This document shows positions 26,913 to 34,105 of a DNA stretch of 64,000 nucleotides, one piece after another. The translations under genes were made by a program, and so were the position numbers. The stretch is from assembly GCA_963772225.1 (NCBI GenBank), contig CAVYWD010000008.1, positions 248,001 to 312,000 of the forward strand, in the 5' to 3' direction. The notes under the pieces were generated by a model. That model had not been told where the DNA came from, ran no database searches, and worked only from the letters and a program-made list of their open reading frames with translations. This DNA comes from CAVYWD01 sp963772225 (GTDB taxonomy: Bacteria > Myxococcota > Myxococcia > Myxococcales > UBA5297). Positions within the stretch are counted from its first letter, which is position 1. Each line of letters starts with the position of its first letter.

Positions 26913-26949
26913 AGGCCCCAGCCAGCTCGGCTCGGGGCCTTTCGCTTTT
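26913..26949 (+). terminator. Intrinsic terminator after tRNA-Ala
   Basis: AGGCCCC (26913-26919) and GGGGCCT (26934-26940) form a 7-bp stem with a 14-nt loop, followed by TTCGCTTTT. It lies 20 bp after the tRNA, so it most likely ends its transcript. Confidence 0.75.
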
Positions 26950-26987
26950 GGTCTCGCGGTGTGGCGCGCGCCCGCGGCCTCGTGCCG

Positions 26988-28398
26988 TCAGGGCAGTCGC
27001 AGCAGCGCGATGCCTTGGTCGGTGGCGACCCAAGCGGCCGCCGGGCTCACCATGGTGTCGACGTACACGCGGATCGCGCTTCCCGGGAGGCCAGCCAGCG
27101 GACCCATGAGCTGGCCCCGGGGCTCCGGCTGGGGGTTCCAGCGGTAGAGCGCGCCCGACTGCTGCACCAGCACCGAGTCGTCCGGCAGGCGCTGCAGGTC
27201 ATCGATTCTCGCTGCCGGGGAGCCCGAGGTCGCTCTGCGGCGAGAGGTATTGGAACCCCTCCTTCGCCCGCCACCGCGCGATTCCCAGGCCGATGAGGCT
27301 GCCGAAGTAGACCGAGCCGTCCGAAAGCGCCGCGACGCCGTCGATGTACACGTCGTCTCCTTGGGCCACCGCGAACACGGGCGGCGAGGTGAACGCGACG
27401 TAAAACGGGTTGAGCTCGTTTCGCCCCCAGGCATAGAGCCCCGGCGTCCAGGTCGCCGCGCCCGCCGTCCAGCGGCCGCCCATCCAGAGGGCGCCGGTCG
27501 CCGGGTTGCCCAGGTGGTCCGTGCGGGTGGACGGGTCGAGCGCCAGGCCGTTCCAGTCGCCCATGCGCTGCGTCCCCTGGGCGTTCGTGACCACCGGGTG
27601 GATGTGGTCGACATAGTCGAAGCCGGAGATGGGGTCGGGCTTGCCCGCCTCGAAGCGCGCGACGCCGTGGGTGTACGCCACGTAGAGCTCGCCCCGGTGG
27701 TAGAGGTGGTCGTAGAGGAAGCGGATGACCGTGCGGTCCTCGTTGAAGGACCAGTCGGTGAGCTCCGGGTCGACGCCGCCGTCGGGGAGGCGGATGACAT
27801 TTCCGTTCGAGTCCAGCCCCACGAGGTCGTTGTTGTGCACGTTGTAATGCGTCACCGCGAGGGTGCCGTCGGCCTTCAGCAGGACGCGGTCGAGCTTGCC
27901 TTTGAAGCGCAGCGGGTCGTGCTGCGGGTCGACGACGGGCGCTCCCTCGTACCCGACGAAAGCCTCGCCCGGCGCGCCGCCGCAGACGGCGGTGATGCCC
28001 GGCGGCAGCGCGTTGTCCAGGGTGAGGCCGTCGGCGGCGGTGTACTTGCGAGCCCGGGCCTCGCCGGGACGCCAAAGGTAGAGAGCGCCGTGGCTCACCG
28101 CCCAGACGTTCTGGGCCTCGTCCGTGGAGACGTCGACGATGGGGAGCTCGTCGAAGCCCTGGGCGGCGCCGAAGGCCGTGGCGGGCGCGGCGGGCCACGG
28201 CCCCGCGGTGCCGAAGGGGTAGGCGGCCGCGCCGGAGTCCGGCGGGTCCGCGGTCGTCAGCGGACCCTCGGGAGGCGGGTCGGCGCTCTGCGAGCCGGCG
28301 TTGGGGTCCGCGGTTGTCTTCCGGCTCCCCGAGCAGGCCGCGATGAGCGCCCACGCGCCGAAAAACGCCACCGACGCCCGAAAGAGAACCGACCGCAT
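26988..28398 (-). pseudogene. Lipoprotein of beta-propeller type, split by a frameshift near 27.2 kb
   Basis: The ATG at 28398 opens a lipoprotein signal (ALIAACSGS lipobox). The next ~375 residues contain repeated short beta motifs (VWAVSHGALYLWRPG, ALWMGGRWTAGAATW, VYFGSLIGLGIARW) like a ligand-binding propeller. The frame stops at 27199 right after LGLPGSENR. A neighbouring frame continues seamlessly to 26988 with RIDDLQRLPDDSVLVQQSGALYRW and ends WVATDQGIALLRLP, the expected final blade. A single-base slip therefore separates the last ~70 residues. It may be a true mutation or a sequencing error. The function is unknown. Confidence 0.65.
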
Positions 28399-28584
28399 GG
28401 AAGGACCTCGAAGGCCGCGGCGCAGGCTTTGCGCCGCCGCACGCTCACTCGCCCACTCGCCCACTCGCCTGCGCGAGAAGTGCAGGTCTCGGGCCGAGAG
28501 GCGGTCCCTCGCCCGTTTGCCGGGCTCCGAGCTTCAGGGGCGAGCGGCGGGTCCTTCGGCGATGGAAGGCGGCGCTCCTCGTTC

Positions 28585-28723
28585 GTCCCTTAGCGAGGAA
28601 ATCTTGCGCAGGATGGCAAAGACTTCAGGCTTCAGACTCCGGGCCCCAGGGAATGCAGTTCCTGAAGCCTGGGGTCTGGAGTTTGGAGCCCAAGGCAACC
28701 CTCGTTGGTTCCGGCTCGGCCGG
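28585..28723. repeat. 139-bp interspersed element, copy 1 (in a 456-bp gene-free stretch)
   Basis: This block matches 37556-37694 at roughly 85% by eye, with the left ~40 bases (GCGAGGAAATCTTGCGCAGG) nearly identical. The centre holds an inverted repeat: CAGGCTTCAG at 28627 and its exact complement CTGAAGCCTG at 28663. The element lies 3' of the minus-strand UPF0489 gene. The rest of the 28399-28854 gap shows no credible gene; its open frames are not protein-like outside the repeated part. Confidence 0.8.
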
Positions 28724-28854
28724 GCCAGGGTGAAGAGAGATGCTCCATCCGTGAACGCCCCCGGGCGAGGAGCCGAAGCCTTTGAGGAACTCGGAGGCCC
28801 GCGCTGGGAACTGGCAGGTCGCTCCGCGGAACTGGCGCGGCCAGCTCCCAGGGC

Positions 28855-29607
28855 TCACGGCGCGGGGACGCCCAGCACCCCTCGGAAGAAGACCTCGCAG
28901 AACGCGAGCCACAGCTTCGCGCCGCGCGAAAAGCCCCCACAATGATATGGCTCGCGGGCGAGGGTGATCACCGCGACCCGCTCCAGAAGGGCGCCCCAGA
29001 GCCGCTCGCTGCCGGGCGGGCGCAGGTACGCGTCGATGAGCTCGGCGTCCCAGGGCACCACCTCGTCGGGTTGGCCGTCGCTCAGGGTGGTGAAGCAGTC
29101 GAGGTCGATGTCGAGGGCGACCGGCCCGGCGCGCTCGAGCCAGGCGAGCAGCTCGGGGCCGGCGTCGTCGGGGCCTTTCGCGACGTGGCAAAAGTGGGGC
29201 CGCCCGCGGGCGTCGACGTAGGGCTGGAAGCGGCCCGGGAAGGGCGGCTCCTTGGGCGCGTGAGAGCGGGCGAAGAGCGCCGCGTCCCCGATCGAGCCCG
29301 CCTCCATGGCCGCGACCACGTGGTCGTCGTTGGCCGCCGAGAGGCGCAGCCGCGCGTAGCCCTCGAGCGCCTCGAGCGGGCTCGCCGCGCCGGGCGGGGG
29401 CGACGCCGGGCGCTCGAGGTCGAAGTGGCGGTCGAAGCTGACGAGCGCGAGCGGCCCGCCCTGCGCCTGCGCGGCGAGCGCCCAGAGGGAGAAGGCGCCG
29501 CGGTGGTGATCGAACACGAAGACCTCCAGCGGCCGGCCGCGCGCGCGCGTGGTGACGCGGTGGACGTGGGGAAGGCGAGCGATGGCCGCGGCGTCGGCGA
29601 TGGGCAA
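28855..29607 (-). CDS. UPF0489 family protein
   Basis: This is a 250-residue protein of the UPF0489 (C5orf22-like) family, which has an arginase-like fold and no established reaction. Conserved acidic and His motifs are visible: VFVFDHHRGAFSLW near the start, VSFDRHFDLE, and VALDIDLDCF in the middle. I choose TTG 29607 because GAGGAGG lies 6 nt before it and conserved sequence begins there. The longer frame to 29715 would overlap the divergent glycosyltransferase start. Confidence 0.8.
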   Translation of the reverse strand: MPIADAAAIARLPHVHRVTTRARGRPLEVFVFDHHRGAFSLWALAAQAQGGPLALVSFDRHFDLERPASPPPGAASPLEALEGYARLRLSAANDDHVVAAMEAGSIGDAALFARSHAPKEPPFPGRFQPYVDARGRPHFCHVAKGPDDAGPELLAWLERAGPVALDIDLDCFTTLSDGQPDEVVPWDAELIDAYLRPPGSERLWGALLERVAVITLAREPYHCGGFSRGAKLWLAFCEVFFRGVLGVPAP

Positions 29608-29695
29608 CGGCGTCCTCCTCGGCCCGAGCGGGGGCCGGCGGTTGCGAGGCGTTCCCCAGCGTGAAAAGATGCGCGCCCCTTCTCGGAGGATATTC

Positions 29696-30418
29696 GTGAA
29701 ACTCTCGGTCGTCATTCCGGTCTACAACGAGCGCGCCACGCTCATGGAGCTGCTCCGGCGGGTCACCGCCGTCGACCTGCCCAAGGAGCTCGTGCTGGTG
29801 GACGACTGCTCCCGCGACGGGACTCGAGAGCTCCTGAAGGAGCTGGAGCAGAAGGGCGTCGCCGCCATCCCCGAGGCGAAGCCCCAGAACGTCAATGAGC
29901 TCAAGGTGGCGTTCCAGCCGGTGAACCGCGGGAAGGGCGCGGCGCTCCGCCGCGGCTTCGAGGAGGCGACCGGCGATCTGGTCGTCGTCCAGGACGCCGA
30001 CCTGGAGTACGACCCCGCCGACTACCCGAAGCTCATCAAGCCCATCGTCGACGGCGACGCCGACGTGGTCTTCGGCAGCCGCTTCGCGGGCACGCCGCGG
30101 CGGGTGCTCTACTTCTGGCACTCGGTGCTGAACAAGGGCCTGACCACGCTCTCCAACGTCTTCACCGACCTGAACCTCACCGACATGGAGACCTGCTACA
30201 AGGTCTTCCGGACCGAGTGCATCCGCTCCGTCCGCCTGGAGGAGGATCGCTTCGGGTTCGAGCCGGAGGTCACCGCGAAGCTCGCGAGCCGTGGTTACCG
30301 CATCTACGAGGTGCCCATCAGCTACCACGGCCGGACGTACGCCGAGGGCAAGAAGATCGGCTGGAAGGACGGCGTCCGGGCAATCTGGGCCATCGTGAAG
30401 TACGGAGCAAAGAGGTAG
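29696..30418 (+). CDS. Family 2 glycosyltransferase (dolichyl-/polyprenyl-phosphate sugar transferase-like)
   Basis: This is a 240-residue cytosolic or membrane-associated GT2 enzyme. It starts at GTG 29696, 5 nt after a perfect GGAGGA. The fold begins with KLSVVIPVYNERATL, then VLVDDCSRDGT, NRGKGAALRRGFEEATGDLVV and the metal-binding VVQDADLEYDP. Its C-terminal half has DMETCYKVFRT and FGFEPEVTAKLA, typical of transferases that load sugar onto a polyprenyl phosphate. No transmembrane tail is present. It may supply lipid-linked sugar to the GT-C enzymes in this window, which is inference. Confidence 0.88.
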   Translation: MKLSVVIPVYNERATLMELLRRVTAVDLPKELVLVDDCSRDGTRELLKELEQKGVAAIPEAKPQNVNELKVAFQPVNRGKGAALRRGFEEATGDLVVVQDADLEYDPADYPKLIKPIVDGDADVVFGSRFAGTPRRVLYFWHSVLNKGLTTLSNVFTDLNLTDMETCYKVFRTECIRSVRLEEDRFGFEPEVTAKLASRGYRIYEVPISYHGRTYAEGKKIGWKDGVRAIWAIVKYGAKR

Positions 30419-30442
30419 GGTCGAGAGCCCTTCGGGGTATCG

Positions 30443-30463
30443 CTTGGCCGCCGGCGGGCCAAG
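30443..30463 (+). terminator. GC-rich hairpin after the GT2 gene
   Basis: CTTGGCC (30443-30449) and GGCCAAG (30457-30463) form a perfect 7-bp stem with a 7-nt loop, 25 bp past the GT2 stop and 3 bp before the putative mreB -35 box. There is only a weak following TCTTG run, so termination may be partial. GGCCAAG recurs at 30493-30499. Confidence 0.4.
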
Positions 30464-30465
30464 TC

Positions 30466-30493
30466 TTGCCATCGCGTTCGCCGGTGCTATAAG
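30466..30493 (+). promoter_or_regulatory. Putative mreB promoter with a very short leader
   Basis: TTGCCA (30466-30471) and TATAAG (30488-30493) are separated by 16 nt. The -10 box ends only 12 nt before the mreB ATG, so the mRNA leader would be ~5 nt. The AAGG that could serve as RBS overlaps the -10 box. Either mreB is nearly leaderless from this promoter, or it is mainly co-transcribed from further upstream. Confidence 0.4.
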
Positions 30494-30504
30494 GCCAAGC
30501 CCAA

Positions 30505-31539
30505 ATGCTCGACTGGCTCCATTCCCTTTTCTCGCGCGATCTGGCCATCGACCTGGGCACGGCGAATACGCTCATTTACATTCGCGGCGTCGGCATCGTC
30601 GCGAATGAGCCCTCGGTGGTGGCGGTGCAGCAAGATGCCCGCGGCGGCAAGCGGGTGCTCGCGGTGGGCAAAGAGGCCAAGGAGATGCTCGGCCGGACGC
30701 CGGGCAATATCATGGCCATCCGCCCCATGAAGGACGGCGTCATCGCCGACTTCGAGATCACCGCGGCCATGCTGCGCTACTTCATCCAGACGGCGCACAA
30801 CCGCAAGGCGCTGGTCAAGCCGCGCATCATCATCGGCATCCCCTCCAACATCACCGAGGTGGAGAAGCGCGCGGTGCGCGAGGCCGCCGAGAACGCGGGC
30901 AGCCGCGAGGTCTACCTCATCGAGCAGCCCATGGCGGCGGCCATCGGCGCGGGCCTGCCCATCACCGAGCCTTCGGGCAACATGATCGTGGACATCGGCG
31001 GCGGCACCACCGACGTGGCGGTCATCTCGCTCTCCGGAATTGTCTTCTCCAAGAGCGTGCGCATCGGCGGCGACAAGATGGACGAGGCCGTCATTCAGCA
31101 CGTCAAGCGCAAGTACAACCTCCTCATCGGCGAGCGCACTGCCGAGCTCATCAAGATGGGCATCGGCACCGCGTACCCGACCGAAGAAGTCATGACCATG
31201 GAGATCAAGGGGCGCGACCTGGTCGCCGGCGTGCCCCGGACGCTCACGGTCTCCTCCGACGAGATCCGCGACGCCTTGGCCGAGCCGGTCAACGGCATCG
31301 TCGAGGCGGTCAAGGTCACGCTCGAGCGAACGCCACCCGAGCTCGCCGGCGACATCGCCGACCGCGGCATCGTGCTCGCCGGCGGCGGCGCCTTGCTCAA
31401 GAACCTGGACACGCTCCTGCGCGAGGAGACCGGCCTGCCGGTCTTTCTGGCCGAGGACCCGCTCTCCGCGGTGGTCATCGGCGCCGGGAAGGCGCTCGAG
31501 GAGATCGACATCCTCAAGCAGGTCTGTCAGCCGGGGTAG
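30505..31539 (+). CDS. mreB: Rod shape-determining protein MreB
   Basis: This 344-residue bacterial actin polymerises under the inner membrane to guide lateral cell-wall synthesis. Actin-fold landmarks are phosphate 1 LAIDLGTANTLIY, the connect/phosphate 2 region MIVDIGGGTTDVAVISL and the adenosine loop IVLAGGGALLKNLD, with VGKEAKEMLGRTPGNI between. The N-terminal MLDWLHSLFSRD is the amphipathic membrane-targeting start usual in Gram-negative MreB. Length is standard. mreC and mreD are not adjacent: the next gene is convergent. Confidence 0.97.
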   Translation: MLDWLHSLFSRDLAIDLGTANTLIYIRGVGIVANEPSVVAVQQDARGGKRVLAVGKEAKEMLGRTPGNIMAIRPMKDGVIADFEITAAMLRYFIQTAHNRKALVKPRIIIGIPSNITEVEKRAVREAAENAGSREVYLIEQPMAAAIGAGLPITEPSGNMIVDIGGGTTDVAVISLSGIVFSKSVRIGGDKMDEAVIQHVKRKYNLLIGERTAELIKMGIGTAYPTEEVMTMEIKGRDLVAGVPRTLTVSSDEIRDALAEPVNGIVEAVKVTLERTPPELAGDIADRGIVLAGGGALLKNLDTLLREETGLPVFLAEDPLSAVVIGAGKALEEIDILKQVCQPG

Positions 31540-31574
31540 GCGGGTCTGTCCGACTCCTGCATGCGACCGCTGAC

Positions 31575-31589
31575 GCCCCAGAGCGGGGC
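31575..31589. terminator. Small bidirectional hairpin between convergent genes
   Basis: GCCCC-AGAGC-GGGGC lies in the 56-bp gap between the mreB stop and the convergent hydrolase stop. It is symmetrical and has no T-run on either side, so its efficiency is doubtful. Confidence 0.3.
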
Positions 31590-31595
31590 GCGCGG

Positions 31596-33218
31596 CTAGA
31601 GCGCCCCTCTGACGAGCTCTGCCATCCGCCGCTCGAGGTGTCGCCGGACGAGCACGTTCTCGACCCGCGAGCGCATCGCCCGCTTTTCGACGAGCCGCGC
31701 TGGCGAGGTGCGCGCGCCGGGCAGCGCGGCCCCGCGCTGCGAGTTGACCACCACGGTGATCGGCGCATTCGGCGCCGCGAAGGAGACCGTCATGTCCGCG
31801 ACGCAGCTCGTGTTCGGCGCGCCCGGCGCCTGCAGGAAGGCCGACAGGATGCCCTGCGGACAGGCGTCGGCCGAGGCCCCCTCGTCGTGGCCCAGCCCCG
31901 GGAACTCGACCCAGTACCCGTTGGAGAGCGTCTGCGCGGCCTGCTTGGCCCAATTTGGATCGGTGAGCGGATCGAACGAGCCGGAGACCAGCATCGTCGC
32001 CACCGCGCTCGTCACCGGCGAGTAGTCGGAGGCCGTGCGTATTTGGTAGGGCCACCCTGCGCAGAGCGAAAGCTCGCCCGAGACGTCGGCGTAGGGCCTC
32101 AAGGCTGCGCTCACCTTGGCGGCGTCGCTCTGAACCTGGGCCGCGGTGACGAACTGATTGTCGGCGCAGATCATCGAAAGGTACTGCCCGAAAGCCATTC
32201 CCGAAACCGAGCCCGAGCTGCCGCCGATGATCGCGGCGACGTCGCTGTCGAAGAGCAGCTGCTTGCTGCTGCTGGCGACGGCCGACGAGACCGCGGTGAT
32301 CATCCGCGGCAAGAGCTCGGGCGCGAACGCCAGGATGGACGTCGCGTCGTCGAACAGCGCGTAGTCGTCGTAGGTCGCGGTGCTGCCGGCCACGGTGAGC
32401 GGGCTGGCCTTCAAGCTCTCGAGCGCCGTCGCCATCGTCGACGAAAGGTCGCCATAGGTGCCTTTGCAAGTGCTCTCGGACGCGCAAGCGGCGAACGCGG
32501 TGGCGAATGCGTTGCCGGTGGCCGAGGCCCTCGCGGAGAGGAAGGGGATGGCCGGGTCGACGACCGAGTCGAGGACGGCGGAGCTGACGATCGCGCTGTG
32601 CGCCCGCAGGATTTGCAGGCCCCACGCCGTGCCGTATGAGACGCCGTCGAGGGCTATTTTCGGGTAGCCGAGCACCGACTGGAAGGTAGCCACGTCCTCG
32701 GCCGTCTCCTGGAGGTTGTACGCGCCGACGTCCGGACCCTGCGCTCGCAAGTCCTGAACGCAGCGCGCGATGAAGGCGGCATCGGACTCGGTCGCGCCCT
32801 GGAGCGGGCAGTCGAGGCGGGGACGCGAGAGCCCCGTGCCGCGCTGCTCGATGAACACCCAATCCCTGGACAACGTCTTGGTGTCGCTGGCGGTGAAAGT
32901 TTCGAGCCCGAGGTCGGCCCACGATTGGCCGGGGCCGCCGCTGAGGTTGACGATGGGAGGCAGAGACGAGCTCTTCCCTTTGAACACGAGCACCGGAACC
33001 TCGATGAGGCGCGTCGGCGAGGCGTGCACCTCCGGCGTGTAGAGGATGCCGCAGCGCATCGTCGAGCCCTGCACCTGGCTCGCGTCGACGAGGAAGGGGC
33101 AGGTGCTCTCGTCGAAGCGAACCCCCGAGGCAGATGGGGAGCTCTGGCTGCCGCCGCCGCACGCGCCCAGCGCGGCGAGAAGCAGGACACGAAGCGAACT
33201 TCCCCAATGCCGAACCAT
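31596..33218 (-). CDS. Lipoprotein alpha/beta hydrolase, TAP-like (proline iminopeptidase/tripeptidyl aminopeptidase family)
   Basis: This is a 540-residue predicted lipoprotein. It starts at ATG 33218 behind GGAGG, and the signal ends LLAALGACGGG. The fold has the oxyanion strand VNLSGGPGQSW, VFIEQRGTGLSRP, the nucleophile elbow DGVSYGTAWG (Ser near residue 195), the Asp in VSGSFDPLTD and the His in PGLGHDEGAS, so the catalytic triad is complete. This resembles secreted tripeptidyl aminopeptidases of actinobacteria and myxobacteria. A role in peptide scavenging at the cell surface is likely but inferred. Confidence 0.88.
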   Translation of the reverse strand: MVRHWGSSLRVLLLAALGACGGGSQSSPSASGVRFDESTCPFLVDASQVQGSTMRCGILYTPEVHASPTRLIEVPVLVFKGKSSSLPPIVNLSGGPGQSWADLGLETFTASDTKTLSRDWVFIEQRGTGLSRPRLDCPLQGATESDAAFIARCVQDLRAQGPDVGAYNLQETAEDVATFQSVLGYPKIALDGVSYGTAWGLQILRAHSAIVSSAVLDSVVDPAIPFLSARASATGNAFATAFAACASESTCKGTYGDLSSTMATALESLKASPLTVAGSTATYDDYALFDDATSILAFAPELLPRMITAVSSAVASSSKQLLFDSDVAAIIGGSSGSVSGMAFGQYLSMICADNQFVTAAQVQSDAAKVSAALRPYADVSGELSLCAGWPYQIRTASDYSPVTSAVATMLVSGSFDPLTDPNWAKQAAQTLSNGYWVEFPGLGHDEGASADACPQGILSAFLQAPGAPNTSCVADMTVSFAAPNAPITVVVNSQRGAALPGARTSPARLVEKRAMRSRVENVLVRRHLERRMAELVRGAL

Positions 33219-33399
33219 GTGACCTCCGCGCACGGCCGGGCGGCCGGCATTCACCGTTTGCAGTCAGGGGCTCAGCTTCTCGCGAATATTCGAATTCGGC
33301 TACTGAGAAATCCAGGACTGAGCGCGGAAGCGACGGTGCGGCGCAGGACCGCGAGGCAGGCGCACGTCGCGGCGATGGCGCACCGGACGGAGGCGAGCC

Positions 33400-33807
33400 T
33401 CAACGCCGACGGCGTGAGGATGAGTTGTTCAGGTCCACCGCGGCCCGAATCAGAGCTAAAAAGGCCTTCTCGTCGATTTTGTCCGTTTCGTGGAGGTCGA
33501 TCGCGCGCCGGGTGTTCCCCTCGAGGCTGGCGTTGAAGAGCCCCGACGGGTCCTCCAAAGAAGCGCCCTTGGCAAATGTCAGCTTCACCGCGCTCTTGTA
33601 GGTTTCGCCGGTGCAGATCAATCCGCCGTGAGACCAGACCGGCACGCCTCTCCACTTCCACTCCTCGACCACTTCGGGGTCGGCTCTTTTGATGAGGGCG
33701 CGAACCCGGGCCAGGGTCTCTCCTCGCCAATCTCCGAGCTCCGTGATTCTCGCATCGATGAGCTGGGGGGGAGACTTGCCCTCCGGCGACGTGCTCTTCA
33801 TGGCCAT
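33400..33807 (-). CDS. DUF1801 family protein
   Basis: This is a 135-residue cytoplasmic protein. Family features are WRGETLARVRALIKRADPEVVEEWKW, then GVPVWSHGGLICT, YKSAVKLTFAKGASL and a C-terminal helix with EKAFLALIRAAVDLN. The fold is known from YdhG/frataxin-like proteins, without a settled function. The ATG at 33807 (alternative Met3) is preferred over the frame up to 34107, which reads as low-complexity Arg/Pro. The 181 bp below and ~298 bp above contain no recognisable gene. Confidence 0.8.
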   Translation of the reverse strand: MAMKSTSPEGKSPPQLIDARITELGDWRGETLARVRALIKRADPEVVEEWKWRGVPVWSHGGLICTGETYKSAVKLTFAKGASLEDPSGLFNASLEGNTRRAIDLHETDKIDEKAFLALIRAAVDLNNSSSRRRR

Positions 33808-34105
33808 GCAAAGTCCCGTTTCATTCGGCGTGGGGGTAGGGGTGATTGGGTGATGATAGCGATGAGGCGGATGCGTCCGCCACGCGGCGGATAGCCTAAG
33901 GTCGAAGCCCCGGCGCACGGGCGCCCAGCCGAGCGTTCGAGGAGGCCCCGCGGCGTCGGCGCGCCGGCGACATTGACGTCCTGCGGCGCGCATAGGCACG
34001 ATTCGCCCTCCACCTTCACCCGGGCTCCCGGCCAGCGGTCTTCCCGGCGGATGCCGACGCATTCCGACGCGCGACTTCGCGCTCAGGCTCAAAGAGAGGC
34101 GGTCC

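Noticed and set aside
28301..28945. Plus-strand frame over the 139-bp element, with a peptide also seen in the frame at 37575
   Set aside because: The shared peptide follows from the shared DNA repeat; the flanking parts of the two frames are unrelated and antisense to or between real genes.
30487..33207. 906-codon minus-strand frame covering mreB
   Set aside because: It is antisense to mreB and in another frame of the hydrolase gene; no recognisable protein features.
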